A stretch of 64,000 bases of DNA from Littorina saxatilis (GCF_037325665.1 NC_090248.1:24939297-25003296), one strand, 5' to 3'; positions 23,060 through 59,280 are shown, counted from the first letter of the stretch. Notes: generated by a model not told the origin, from the letters alone. Numbers and translations are program-made.

Positions 23060-23245
23060 ACCGGGCTGTCCAGTCTAGCCTGCTGGAAATTGGTACTTGA
23101 AACAATTTAGGGCCGGGGAAGCTAGGAGAAATTCGAATCAGTGTGCGTTTACGACCAAAGATTCTCATTTCATTCAGTTCAGATCGTAATTCGGATCTGT
23201 GCCAGTTAATATCAAATTATGATTTTAGCCAGCTTGATTCAGAAT
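23060..23245 (+). repeat. second copy of a 186 bp segment
   Basis: 185 of 186 positions match 22405-22590. The copies abut both ends of the retroposon at 22591-23059 exactly. Confidence 0.9.
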
Positions 23246-23256
23246 CCAGACTAGTA

Positions 23257-23425
23257 CAGTGGAACCCCCTTTTTAAGACCTACACAAAAAAATCAGAAAA
23301 TCGGGTCTTGAAAAGGAGGGAGTCTAAAAATGGGGATACATTTTCAGATGTTATCAACAGAAGATCTGAAAAATCAAGGTCTTAAAAAGGGAAAATTAAG
23401 TCATGCCGAAAGGGGGGTTCCACTG
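23257..23425. mobile_element. CAGTGGAACCCC MITE
   Basis: 169 bp, both ends intact, TA on each side. Confidence 0.85.
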
Positions 23426-23451
23426 TATTTAGATTTCAATCTCAGCCATGA

Positions 23452-23780
23452 CCGGGGATGGCCAAATCGGCAGCCCGATCGCCAAGGGCAATTGAGTAAA
23501 AATTCCGTCGGGCTAGTAGAAATCGTTCGGCAGCTCGCCCGGAGGCAAAACAACTTTCGGTGGTACATGTACTATCAATTTTCAAAGCCATATGAACACT
23601 GGGAAAGCATGATCATCGCTGACCACAGTCCGGCTGTCTATCGAATCACCGCGCTATTGTGTGTGTTTCTGACAGTCACAATTTTAGTGCGTGGTGTGTA
23701 CCGAGCTAGTGAAATTATTAGCTTGCCAGTGAAGTAACTCGCCAAGCTGGCGAGTGGAATTTGTGAGATTTTGGCCATCC
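23452..23780. mobile_element. hAT-like MITE (CAGGGATGGCCAAA ends)
   Basis: About 328 bp with inverted ends GGGGATGGCCAAATC and GATTTTGGCCATCCCTG, GGCGAG-type subterminal motifs, and no transposase. It sits about 30 bp upstream of the 3' splice site of the first coding exon of the HIT-like gene, so it supplies part of that intron's branch-point region. Confidence 0.7.
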
Positions 23781-23813
23781 CTGATGACATATGTACTTTT
23801 TGTTTTCTTCAGA

Positions 23814-48221
<24,408 letters not shown>

Positions 48222-48747
48222 TCTAGTTTTCTAGTCGTCAGGGTATTCTTTGCCTTGCCAAGCATTGCGGTGACACTGCTGGATTCTTCATTTTATTTAA
48301 GCATCATCGTGACAACATGGAAGCCATCCGTTTACTGTGGGCAGCAAAGAGATATTGCGAATTTTATTTTTTATTAATTTATTTATTTCCATAAAGCATC
48401 AGCATGACTGTTTGTTGTTTATAACTTGTTCAAGTATCAGAATGAAACTGTGATTCATTACAGTTTGGGAGTTTGCAACTAAAGCTGTCGATTTTCTTAG
48501 GACCAGCGGTAGGACATTCTTATTATTACCAGAACTTTGGTAACGAAAAAAATAAATCGGCAGAAGCTGATGGTATTCTTTTTGCTTGAAGCATTGGATA
48601 AAAGATGATTTGAAATTCACCGAGGTGCTCTTCTACCATGTTTTGGCTGACATATCAATTTGCAGAGGTTTTATTTTTAATGGATTACGCAAAAGGAGAC
48701 TTATGGGAAAAAAGTATTCTTTAGTTTTTGTGTAAGCAGTTCAGAAT
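48222..48747 (+). terminator. 3' UTR and candidate poly(A) site of the HIT-like gene
   Basis: Sequence after the TGA. AATAAA occurs near 48549 (GAAAAAAATAAATCGG), a reasonable poly(A) signal 330 bp after the stop. No further exon seen. Confidence 0.45.
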
Positions 48748-49172
48748 AGGGGCGGGGATATAGCTCAGTTGGTAGCGCGCTGGATTTGTATTCAGTTGGC
48801 CGCTGTCAGCGTGAGTTCGATCCCAGGTTTGGCGGAAATTTATTTCACAGAGTCAACTTTGTGTGCAGACTCTCTTCGGTGTCCGAACCTCCCCGGACTT
48901 ACTTATTTATATTACACTACATTGGGTGTGCACGTTAAAGATCCCACGATTGACAAAAGGGTCTTTCCTGGCAAAATTGCTTAGGCACAGTTAATAATTG
49001 TCTACCTATACCCGTGTGACTTGGAATAATAGGCCGTGAAAGGTAAATATGCGCCGAAATGGCTGCAATCTACTGGCCGTATAAAATTTCATCTCACACG
49101 GCATCACTGCAGAGCGCCTAGAACTGTACCCACGGAATATGCGCGATATAAGACTCATTGATTGATTGATTG
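48748..49172 (+). mobile_element. tRNA-headed SINE with (ATTG)n tail
   Basis: The head GGGGCGGGGATATAGCTCAGTTGGTAG-type and first ~150 bp match the SINE at 15290. The 3' half instead matches ...CACGGAATATGCGCGATATAAGACTC and ends in (ATTG)4. That tail occurs alone at 50060-50132. Confidence 0.85.
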
Positions 49173-50059
49173 AGAATATGCCTTTTGATGATGTTTGGTG
49201 GATTTCTAATCCTTGTGTCTGATGCTTATTTTTCCTTGTGGAAATGCATCTTTTTTGTGTTTGCTTGTGTGTGTTTTTATTTATATTATTGGTGCAATTG
49301 CATTGAAGAGTTGAGTGACTTGGCATGAACTTCAACTATTTATGTTTTATCAACCTGTCGTGGATGGTTGATTTCTGTTATGAAGCTGTTTAGTTTTACG
49401 TTGTTTCGTTTATTGCCTGTGAGCTCAAGTCAGTATTTTTTCTGACTTCTGCTTGAGATCAAAGAAACTTTTCTTGTTCTTGAAAATGGGGGTAAAATCT
49501 GTTGCTCAATTTAAAAAAAAAAAATACTATAATCCTTTTTCATGAGAAATTGTGTCAAAAGAACACTGTTGTTATTGGAGCAGGGTAATTGAAGCTCTTC
49601 TGAGATTGTTGAAAGGAATTTGTCCTTTTGGGAAAATTCAATTTTGGGGCAGTTTGACTGTCATTGATCTTGAAAAATGTACATCAACTGATGTGATGCC
49701 ATATTGGAGAGAAGAGGATAAGTGGGGTAATCATTTTGAATTTTTTTTTACATTTTTTATTGGGAGGCTGCACACATTGCAGCATAACAAGACCTAAGTA
49801 TTTGCAATGGGGTCATTTAGAATTCCACTATTGTTATCTGTCATCTTTCTTCTCTTGAAAAAGTGAGTGATGGCCGGTTCACCACACTTGATTTAAACAA
49901 TGTTTTATTTCCATTTACTTGACATTTACGTGCATTCATAAATATGAAAAGTAGACCACACTTCCCTCAAACATTTGTGCAAAACTGTTCAGGCTTGTGA
50001 CAATGGAAAATAAAGAGGCATGTGTGCGGGGGGAAATGAGGTGAGGGGGATGAGGGGAT
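49173..50059. other. gene-free stretch
   Basis: Nothing recognised beyond an A run near 49514 and an AATAAAG at about 50009. Confidence 0.4.
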
Positions 50060-50132
50060 GCATCACTGCAGAGCGCCTAGAACTGTACCCACGGAATATG
50101 CGCGATATAAGACTCATTGATTGATTGATTGA
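50060..50132 (+). mobile_element. 5'-truncated SINE 3' end with (ATTG)n tail
   Basis: GCATCACTGCAGAGCGCCTAG ... CTCATTGATTGATTGATTG is the terminal 70 bp of the 48748 SINE. Confidence 0.75.
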
Positions 50133-50649
50133 TTTCTGTTTTATCTGAATCTCAGTTGTTCCAAAAGCGAAAGATCATGGAAAGGTGGACATTACAATAA
50201 TTATACTGTGTCGTTGTCTGCAGTGTTTATAGTCATCTGCTGTGCACATAGTTCCATGTTTCCTGGTGTTTAGGAAGACATTGAGGATTTGATAGATTCT
50301 ATGAAAGAAGAATCGAGAGAGAAGCGAGTTTTGTTTTATCACGCTTTGCTATCACATTTTGAAGCAACAGATGCTTGAATCCAAATTAACCCAGGTTTTG
50401 TTTTCAAACCAGTGTATGCACCCATACTCCCTTCTCCGTACTACCATATCTGAAGCAGAAAGAGTCCATATCGGAACTTGCTTCTTTAAACTGAATGATC
50501 CCAGAAATGGAGATGCTGTGTGTTCCTTTATGCATCAATGTGAATACTTAGTTTGATACAATGCCCCATTTGTAGAAATTGTGGGTCACTTTCTCCCAGT
50601 GGAAAGCTAGAAGCAAAAGATTTGCCCTGCCCTGGTGCGTGCATGTTTA

Positions 50650-50872
50650 AGTGTAATCACCCACCCGTGCACGTATGGTTGAATGACCGAGGTCTTTTAC
50701 CTGCCGCAGTGGCGACACGTGGTCAGGACATGGAAACCATCTCTGAGTCTGCACTTAAAGTTGACTCGGCCAGGCCCGGATTCGAAGTAGTGACCCGCTG
50801 ATCACAAGTCCAGTGCTATACCAACTGAGTTACAGGCACCCACCCCCCCCCCCCCCCCCCCCCACCCCAGGT
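50650..50872 (-). mobile_element. tRNA-headed SINE on the minus strand, plus poly-C
   Basis: Reverse complement of the 21139 SINE family: GACCGAGGTCTTTTAC, then GGATTCGAA and CAGTGCTATACCAACTGAG. A C run (about 50845-50863) abuts the head end. Confidence 0.75.
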
Positions 50873-50972
50873 CCCTTGATCTTGGGTAACTGTACAAATT
50901 TGAGCCTATCAACCCTCCTTACATCTGGTTGTAGGATACACATATCTGTGCCTCTGTTGCAGCAGAAGTATT

Positions 50973-51690
50973 TTTGAGTCACTTGAGAAAAAGTGACTCT
51001 ATGTAATCGGTCAGTGTTAGTCTGTCCGGCCGGCCGGCCGTCCGGCCAGCCGTCCGGCCGTCCGTAGACACCACCTTAACGTTGGACTTTTCTCGGAAAC
51101 TATCAAAGCGATCGGGCTCATATTTTGTTTAGTCGTGACCTCCAATGACCTCTACACTTTAACGATGGTTTCGTTGACCTTTGACCTTTTTCAAGGTCAC
51201 AGGTCAGCGTCAAAGGAAAAATTAGACATTTTATATCTTTTCTCGGAAACTATCAAAGCGATCGGGCTCATATTTTGTTTAGTCGTGACCTCCAATGACC
51301 TCTACACTTTAACGATGGTTTCGTTGACCTTTGACCTTTTTCAAGGTCACAGGTCAGCGTCAAAGGAAAAATTAGACATTTTATATCTTTGACAAAGTTC
51401 ATCGGATGTGATTGAAACTTTGTAGGATTATTCTTTACATCAAAGTATTTACATCTGTAGCCTTTTACGAACGTTATCAGAAAAACAAGGGAGATAACTA
51501 GCCTTTTCTGTTCGGCAACACACAACTTAACGTTGGGCTTTTCTCGGAAACTATAAAAGTGACCGGGCTCAAATGTTATGTGAACGTGACTCATTGTGTT
51601 GTGAATAGCAATTTCTTCCTGTCCATCTGATGCCTCATATAATATTCAGAACTGCGAAAGTGACTCGATCGAGCGTTTGCTCTTCTTGTT
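50973..51690. mobile_element. repeat with GTGACTC ends and an internal 151 bp tandem duplication
   Basis: It starts GAGAAAAAGTGACTCTATG and ends GCGAAAGTGACTCGATCG. After a (CCGG/CCGT)n tract, a 133-151 bp unit from TTTTCTCGGAAACTATCAAA is present twice identically (51107 and 51240), and a diverged third start lies at 51540. The repeated unit stays open in one frame by chance. Unclassified. Confidence 0.7.
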
Positions 51691-51827
51691 TCCTGGTTGA
51701 AATTGCTCTTTGCAAATCCATTTAATTGAGGTTTTGCTGAATGGGTCACTATTCACTGCATATAAATAATCATTGAAAGACATGCTGCTTGTTTATTATT
51801 CCATATCACAATTGGACGGTATATTCA

Positions 51828-52376
51828 TCTTCTATATATATATATACGACTTGTGTCTGTCTGTCTGTGTGTGTGTGTGTGTGTGTGTTCGCGATGCACG
51901 GCCAAAGTTCTCGATGGATCTGCTTCAAATTTGGTGGGCATATTCAGGTACACCCCGGACACAATCTGGTCGATGAAAATTTTCAACACGTGCTCTCAGC
52001 GCGCAGCGCTGAACCGATTTTGGTTTTTCTGTTCATCCATTCCCAGTAACTCTTCCTTATCTTCTCCAGTGTTTTGCGTTTATCTCCCTTCCTTCGTGTG
52101 GCGTCAATCCATATTCACGTTACTATTTTTAGAAGGTCACTGTCCACAACGCTCAATCCATATTCCCGTTACTATTTTTAGAAGGTCACTGTCCACAACG
52201 CTCCTTATCTTCTCCAGTGTTTTGCGCGTTTATCTCCCTTCCTTCGTGTGGCGTCAATCGCGTACGGTGCGCCACTCACCCGGCAAAGCCGGCGTACGGT
52301 GCGCCACTTCGCCGGGTATTCGGCTCTACTTCTTCCCGGCGAAGCCGGCTACCCGGCGAAGCAGGTATTCATCTAG
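51828..52376 (+). mobile_element. Helitron-like non-autonomous element, copy 2
   Basis: A^TC start and CTAG^T end. A GC-rich hairpin (CCCGGCGAAGCCGGCTACCCGGCG) lies about 20 bp before CTAG. The 5' half matches 8041-8440, including CGCGATGCACGGCCAAAG. Non-coding. Internal short duplications of CGTACGGTGCGCCACT and GTTACTATTTTTAGAAGGTC. Confidence 0.75.
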
Positions 52377-54161
52377 TATGTCATATTTTTAAAACATATT
52401 TACTGTATGTACTTTTTCATGTGATTGCTATCTTCTATTCTTTTCTGCAAAGATGCCAACCAAGTGCCTGGTTACTGCAATATTTTCTGTTCTTTAAAAT
52501 TACTGCTAATCGTGTCACTGTGAAGTAATTTACGGTGAAAGGGGACTCTTAAGTTTGAAGTGTTAATGTTGTTTGCTCTTGAAACATGAAAATTGCGTGT
52601 TTCACAACTCTTGATCCGGTATTTTGTTTCTTGAAAGTTGTGCATATATTTTTGATACATGTACATGTGTAAGTATCTGCTGTGTGAGAAAACGACAATC
52701 GCAGCGAAGAACTGACTCCGATGTGTATGTTATGCAGTGTCTGCACGATATGACCCCATTTATTTCGAAAATATACACATCAGAGTTGTTGCGGCAATGC
52801 CGGATCGCTTGCAACGAGTGATAAGGGACAACGTGTTTGCCTGAGGTCATGTGAGTTTTGTTTGCGGTGGTGGTCACGGCAGCGTGGGAATCAGACACGT
52901 GTGCTTAGCGATCGTTGCAGGCCATCAAGTGAATTGTGGCTCCAATGTGCAGATTTTTTAAAGCGAAAGGCGTCGTATCGACTGGACACTGCATAACATA
53001 CACATCGGAGTCGGTTATTCGCTGCGATCATGGTTTAACTGGTTGACCACATGTTTCCTGTTTGTATGACGTAAGCGGGGTGCAACTTTTCCACAACGTT
53101 TGCAAATCCTATTCAGCTGGGGATAAATGGACAAGCAGACGAAGAATGAAGAAATGGACTGTTTGCATTCAGTAACTTATCTCCATGTTTTCTTTGTTTG
53201 TGCAAATCGAACAACCAACATTATATTATTCTTTAAAATAATGTATGTGTCCTCATGAATATTTTCAAGGGTTTTACCGCTTGAGAAGCATTATATGTAT
53301 TTATGGATAGCATACATTATAAACACATGTAGATTTGCTTGCTGGTTTGTATTTGTATCTATTGTGACTGTATCAGATTTTGTGTGTGTGAGCGATGTAT
53401 ATTTCTAAAATCTTACATCTGTATGAGTGCATTTTATTGTTTTGATTTGTTTTCTCAATTATAATTATGTGTAAAACATACTCTTTTTATCTAAAATCCT
53501 GTGTGATATGCATGCTTTTACATAGCATCTTGCTGTTGTTTACTCTGCCTTTTAAGCAAATTATTATTTGTCAATGTCATAATTGTATTTATTTCTTCTT
53601 CATCTGTCTCAACTTATATTTTTTCCTGGTTCTAAAAGTACATGTAGCTCTCTATGTGAGTCATCAAAGGGCATCAGCCAAATTTGTCCACTTTTCTACT
53701 TGATGCATGCATGATGGTTTAGATAGCCATTGTCCACTGCCATTCTTACATGGTGCCACTATACTTAACAAAATGTATCAAACGGAATCTACCTCTCATT
53801 GCTGTAAAGTAGAAATTGCTGTGAACTCACAGTAAAAAGAAGAATAAAGATTCATGTTTTTTGTTATAATTTTATTTATGCTGGAAGGTGTTATATGTAA
53901 TTTCAAGAACAAAAAAAAATTGCTTTCAAGACCAGCACTACTTTTTTGTATTGGCCAAAAGCATCTTGTAGAATTAACGAGGATGGCAAGCAGACCAAGC
54001 ATCTGTTCACAGCATAGTGATTCTGAACAATATCATCTAACAGTGGAAAAAAAAAATTAAGTAATACCAACCAAGTCTTAGCTTTGGGCAAGGGCCTTTT
54101 TTCAACTTTCAGAGCAAATTACAAGGGCTTTTCAAGTTTTACAAGCTTGATGTCAATGATG
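52377..54161. other. gene-free stretch
   Basis: AT-rich intergenic DNA with AATAAAG at about 53842. No exon or element supported. Confidence 0.4.
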
Positions 54162-54279
54162 ACTAGGCTTTGAAAAGTAAGCGCAAATACTGCGCAAGGG
54201 TTTACTCAGTTTGCCGCAGTACTAGGCTTTGAAAAGTAAGCGCAAATACTGCGCAAGGGTTTACTCAGTTTGCCGCAGT
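54162..54279. repeat. 59 bp perfect tandem duplication
   Basis: ACTAGGCTTTGAAAAGTAAG ... GTTTGCCGCAGT occurs twice back to back (54162 and 54221). Recent by identity. Confidence 0.92.
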
Positions 54280-55092
54280 ATAAACATGTAAAGGGCCTAG
54301 GGCCATAGGTTAGGCACTTAAAAATGTCCAGTTATTATTATTATTATATACAAAATGTGTACTCTTTCTTTTAATTTTGTGTGAGTGCCAAATGTTCAGA
54401 TGTTTATCTACTCTGATCATAGACCAAATAGCCATAGACCAAATAGCCTGGACTGCCAACTCGTCCCGTGACCCTTCGAGGTTACGACTCTCGACTTTCA
54501 TGGGCGCGTCGCGTCCGGTTTGAAAGGCCAGCGATTCGAAGACAGTGAAAAGAAAGCATGCTCCAGTTATTTGTGACAATGGGAGGTGACAATGAACTGG
54601 ATTTTCCAAAACTCCAAACTAAACTTAACAAAACTCATCGAAAAACATGTTCCATATGCACTTTAGCTGAGTTTATTTTAGCATTTTCAGAACTTACCTC
54701 GGCAACTTCGTCCATGTTTACAATCGACACCGGATATCACATCCCCCTGATTTCTGAAAGGCTTGTTAGCGTAGGTTCCTAAATGCGAGAGGCCGCTACC
54801 TCGTAATAGAGAGAAAGAGCGGAGAGAGAGCTAGTTGGCGGTCCAGGATAAATGGTCTATGCTCTGATATACTCTAATCTATGTTTGCAATGGCTGCAGA
54901 GAAAGTGTTCTGGTCTTTGAGGCTCATGTTTGTGTGTCTGTGCTCAACTGTTTTCTGCTTTTGACATTGGTTCACAGTATACAAATGAAATAGTTTTGAT
55001 GACATGAGTTTTGTCTTGCTTTATTGCTTGTATTTTTTCCGATTTTGTGGCTTTTTTTTTCCAGCATTATGTCACGTAGTTCTGGTTTAGCT
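54280..55092. other. gene-free stretch
   Basis: Contains a short ATAGACCAAATAGCC tandem pair near 54419-54448. No supported exon. Confidence 0.4.
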
Positions 55093-55211
55093 TTAACTCA
55101 TTCAAAGCGCGTCTAAATTTCCCCTGTGTTCCCTGCCAGCGCGCGATTTAGAGCCATTTTGAAAAAATTATTAAAAATCAACAACACAAAATAACCTTAC
55201 ATACCTTTATG

Positions 55212-55307
55212 AGGAATCGCTTGACAAGTGGCCCCCTTCATCCCCCCCTTCCTCGTCCTGATATGGCTCTGCGTAGTCGGCTGGACGTTAAGCAACAAAT
55301 AAACAAA
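55212..55307 (+). mobile_element. 96 bp 5'-truncated SINE inside the piggyBac relic
   Basis: Identical to the last 96 bp of the retroposon at 22591-23059 and flanked by a 10 bp duplication TACCTTTATG (55202-55211 and 55308-55317). Confidence 0.9.
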
Positions 55308-55436
55308 TACCTTTATGTTTTGCAAAGTTTGGAACTTACTCTTTTAGAAAATATATGAAACATTTGAAAGTACATACCTTTTGTTGTCTTCATATCCAGG
55401 CAAAATATCCAATTTGAAGCAAAACAAAAAAACTTG

Positions 55437-55769
55437 TTACGTCATGGGTTCATCATACACAATGTCATGATCGACACTTTCATTGCCCGAATCATCACCC
55501 AAATGATCGTCCATTGGCACAAACTCGTCACCAGAATCTAAAATATCATCTCCACTATCATCATCGCTAAGGTCAAGATCAGAACCGTACTGAATAACAA
55601 GTTCTAGCACTCTTTTCAAGTTACTACGTCTCAGCAGAACGATCCGCCATCTTTGAAAAGTCAAAACACGTGGGTCGCACACCGCCAACAAAATTAAATT
55701 AATCCCAACAATTGAAGGGAAGGAACTGTTTACAGTGAATGGTTCCACTGTAGACAGATAGAAGTTCAT
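55437..55769 (-). pseudogene. truncated piggyBac-type transposase N-terminus
   Basis: 110 residues. The last ~45 are an Asp/Ser/Gly-rich acidic run (SDLDLSDDDSGDD ...), the usual N-terminal signature of piggyBac transposases. It stops soon after, and no DDD catalytic domain follows within the element. The call rests mostly on the TTAA-flanked ends. Confidence 0.5.
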
Positions 55770-56064
55770 TGCAGGGGTTGTTTCCCTTGGTCAGCAGGAC
55801 CGTTTACACCGTTAAAAATTCGTGATATCCGTCGGATCTCAAGTGCCGGCACGCAGCCAACGCTAAACACAGGTGTCGGACTTCCAGGTCCGACGCGCAG
55901 CGAATGAGTTAAAGAGCATTATTCCATATTCTCCATATCTGTATTTGCACGTTCTTGTTTCTTGTAAATAATTAATTAATTATGTCTTCACAACCTTTGC
56001 TCCGTTTTCACTGTTTATGTTTGATCTCTCTACTAGCTTTAATGTATCATTGGTTAAATGAATA

Positions 56065-56237
56065 CAGTGGAACCCCCTTTTAAGACCCCCCAATTTAAGA
56101 CTTCCTCCTTTTTAAGACCTTGCTTTTTCAGATGTTCTGTTCATAAGCTCTGTAAATTTACCTCCATTTTAAGACTCCCTCCTTTTTTAGACCTGATTTT
56201 CTCAGATGTTTTAAGGTCTTAAAAGGGGGTTGCACTG
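56065..56237. mobile_element. CAGTGGAACCCC MITE
   Basis: 173 bp. Left end intact (CAGTGGAACCCCC), right end slightly changed (GGGGTTGCACTG). Confidence 0.8.
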
Positions 56238-56404
56238 GATCTTTATTTATCACAAAGTGCTGTTGTGAGTGGTACATGACTTATTTGTGATGAAGATTCT
56301 TGTGAGATCCACTACATTGCTCCACATAATTTCATTTCCGCCACTTGGGATCAAATCCGCGCTTGCTTGCAGAATACAGAATATTTTTATTATTGGTAGC
56401 TATT

Positions 56405-56515
56405 GCTCGATATAGTTTTCTTTGGTTGCTTCCCTTTTTAACAGCTTCAAAGTTTTCTTTGCTTGCTTCCCTTTTTAACAGCTTCAAAGTTTTCTTTGCT
56501 TGCTTCCATTTTTAC
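56405..56515. repeat. short tandem repeat (~37 bp unit)
   Basis: TTTTCTTTGCTTGCTTCC and ACAGCTTCAAAG alternate about 2.5 times, the first unit diverged. Confidence 0.8.
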
Positions 56516-57780
56516 TCCTGCAATGGACTGCTTTAGAAGTGTAAAGGCACCAGTCACATGACACTTGTTATTTTTAGGGAAAATCGCTTGCCGATGAAAT
56601 CAGAACAAAACAAAAAAATCAAGTCTTCTTTTGCATTTATTTTCCACAGTAAGTGGAACAGAATTTCTTGTTTTGGGTGATTGAGATAATTTGAAGTTCT
56701 GTCTTCAAAACTGCTGGATATCATCAACTACTTATTTGTGTGAGGAAGGCGAATAGTTTTGAATTACTGCATAATATATGTGTTATGATATTGGTTTAAA
56801 CTGCTTCAAATATGATGTGATTTCTGCTGTGAAGTACTGAGAAGAGAAATGATCAAAATAATAACATGTGGATGTGCAATGCATAGAGTGGTCTAGTGTA
56901 TGTGCTCGTACTGCTGTAGCTTGATAATAGTTTTATAGACCTTGCTTCTTTGCTTACACGGAGCATGCAGAAATGTTGATATTTAAATTCCGTGAGTAAA
57001 TAACATGCACAAAAACTTTGGCTCTTATGACTTATTCAATGTACTGAAAGTGCTTCATTATTCTATTTACTGAAGCAATACACAAAAACGGAAGGACATG
57101 TTCCCATCTCTTTGAGTGCCGCACGAGAGAAAAAGGTTTTCTTTGGGATGAATATGTGCACTATTACCTGTAATATGAGCCCGTTCAATGTCAGGACACC
57201 TTGAAGTGACGGACATATACTGTGGTTTTTAGTGGTCTGCCAACAGAACAAAATATCCTTGTAATAAAAAGCACACATAATCAAGGGATGTTTAAAACTA
57301 TGTTTCCATATAGCGCTGCGAGCAATGCGATGGTGGCGGCAGTGGCAAAACCGATTGCTAAAGTGGAAACAAAGAACGCGTGTTTCAATACATGTGTGAC
57401 GAAACCGTAGCGCGGCAGCTACATGCTGCGCGGAGGTTTGGCGGCAAGATTTTGTGCGAAAAAAAATTGCTGCCCAAAGTGGACGTGGTCTTAGTCTTTC
57501 CAAATATTCAAAGACCCCCTACAACCAGCTTTACAGTCTATTATTACTTCTTTTTTTCTATTTTCGTCAGATACCTGTATTCTCTGAACTGCACATCGTC
57601 AAGCAAGAATTTCTTAAGCATGGTTGTGTGAGTTTTTGACCGATTGATCCTCAGGAGTCAAGCCAGAAAGAAAAATATATGCCTGCCGCGTGGCTATTTA
57701 TGGGAACACTAACACTAAACTTCGCCACGTCGCTTTATGAAAACATAGCTTAAGGCTAGTCACGGTAGTCTCCTCTCATA
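56516..57780. other. gene-free stretch
   Basis: A minus-strand open frame of 146 codons (57063-57503) has no family resemblance, start context or splice support. I treat it as chance. Confidence 0.4.
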
Positions 57781-57870
57781 ATAGGTACCACTGTACCTTA
57801 ACTGAGTATTGAAACATTCTCTGTTTACAGAGGTACCTGTCCTGAGCGGTAATTTGGGATACAAGCAAAG

Positions 57871-58288
57871 GTGTCCTTTCATGGAAGGGAAGTTAGGGAT
57901 AGTAAGAAGTGTCCTTTCATGGAAGGGAAGTTAGGGATAGTAAGAGGTGTCCTTTCATGGAAGGGAAGTTAGGGATAGTAAGAGGTGTCCTTTCATGGAA
58001 GGGAAGTTAGGGATAGTAAGAGGTGTCCTTTCATGGAAGGGAAGTTAGGGATAGTAAGAGGTGTCCTTTCACGGAAGGGAAGTTAGGGATAGTAAGAGGT
58101 GTCCTTTCATGGAAGGGATAGTAAGAGGTGTCCTTTCATGGAAGGGAAGTTAGGGATAGTAAGAGGTGTCCTTTCATGGAAGGGAAGTTAGGGATAGTAA
58201 GAGGTGTCCTTTCATGGAAGGGAAGTTAGGGATAGTAAGAGGTGTCCTTTCATGGAAGGGAAGTTAGGGATAGTAAGAGGTGTCCTAA
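57871..58288. repeat. 38 bp minisatellite, about 11 copies
   Basis: The unit GTGTCCTTTCATGGAAGGGA + AGTTAGGGATAGTAAGAG starts at 57871 and repeats nearly identically to 58288, with one 28 bp short unit near 58100. The unit resembles the GGTGTC-TTTCATGG end of the MITE at 16667-16842, and flanking sequence at 57784 (TACCACTGTACC) fits the same family. Confidence 0.95.
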
Positions 58289-58289
58289 T

Positions 58290-59093
58290 ACAAAATGTAT
58301 CATCCCATCAGAGTATCTTCATATGAGAAGTTTTTGTAGTATTTAGTCCAATTTTTACTTTAGAAAGGTGGCTATGTATGCTGATATTGTACAAACACTG
58401 CTTTATTTTGCATTTAGCTTCAAATGTTATCATTTACATATGTTGTGTACCCGTACACAATATGCAATGCCGTAGAAAATAATCACAGAGACTGTCACAG
58501 AAGTAGCTTTTTCTGCCTGTTATTTTCAAAAAAGAAGTAAAAACAATTGTCATCATTTTCACGAGTTTTCATTAACAAGCACCTGGGAAATAAATCTCAT
58601 GTTCCCCAGGCAATAAATCGAGGTGGTGAATGGGTTTGAGCTTTTAGGTGAAACGTGGATTGTCAAAGTAAAAGCCAATCAGGCTGATTGTTTGATGTGT
58701 GGAACCATCGCGGCTTTGGATTTGTGTTTCCGAGGACAATGATTGTAAGCATTCACTCTCAAAGACCCAATCAATGTTGATAATTACCGCGGCGACTCAT
58801 GGTCAATTTGCAACTTATCTCTGTAATCGCAAAATCCACAACGAAAAGTCATAAACACTTAAAAAGAAAAGAAATATGCTCAACACTTACTGAACTCACA
58901 CGTATGATCGCAGCTCTGTACATTTTCAAACTGGAAGAAAAGCGTCAACAAGCTACGTTTGACGTCACATACAAGGTTGACGTGTTATCTCGAGCTACTG
59001 TGACGATGCTTTGTGGTCCGGAGTTGGATTCTAAAAATTCGTCTCCCTGTGGGTTATTGTGCATTTTGTTGCACAACCAAAATGATGACAAAA
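58290..59093. other. gene-free stretch
   Basis: No supported exon. The 183-codon frame beginning at 58799 runs into the foldback element and is not credible as a gene. Confidence 0.4.
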
Positions 59094-59280
59094 ATGATGT
59101 TTGGTGGCTTGTTGTCAGACCAGCATTTTGTTGTTGGTCCTCGGGGAGCATATATCGCCTTTTGTCTCATATTTATCACCCGCGGCCTTCGGCCTTGGTC
59201 GATAAAGATGAAACAAAAGACGATATGGTCCCCTTGGACCAACAAAAAAGCTGGTCTGTCAACAAGCCACCAAACATCTT
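59094..59280. repeat. foldback element with ~90 bp imperfect arms
   Basis: The left arm (GATGTTTGGTGGCTTGTTGT ... TTTATCACCCGCGGCC) is the reverse complement of the right arm (GGCCTTGGTCGATAAAGATG ... CCACCAAACATC) with scattered mismatches and almost no loop. It explains the open frames seen on both strands. Confidence 0.85.

Larger units (their letters stand above)
55097..55908 (-). mobile_element. piggyBac-like relic with TTAA target
   Basis: Inverted ends CTCATTC(AAAG)CGCGTC and GACGCGCAGCGAATGAG lie between TTAA at 55093-55096 and 55909-55912. The minus strand holds a short acidic frame (55440-55769) like the N-terminus of a piggyBac transposase. The catalytic part is missing, so the copy is non-autonomous. 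A 96 bp SINE tail is inserted at 55212-55307. Confidence 0.75.

Noticed and set aside
57063-57503. 146-codon minus-strand frame
   Set aside because: No domain, no splice or start support, and overlapping frames on the other strand.
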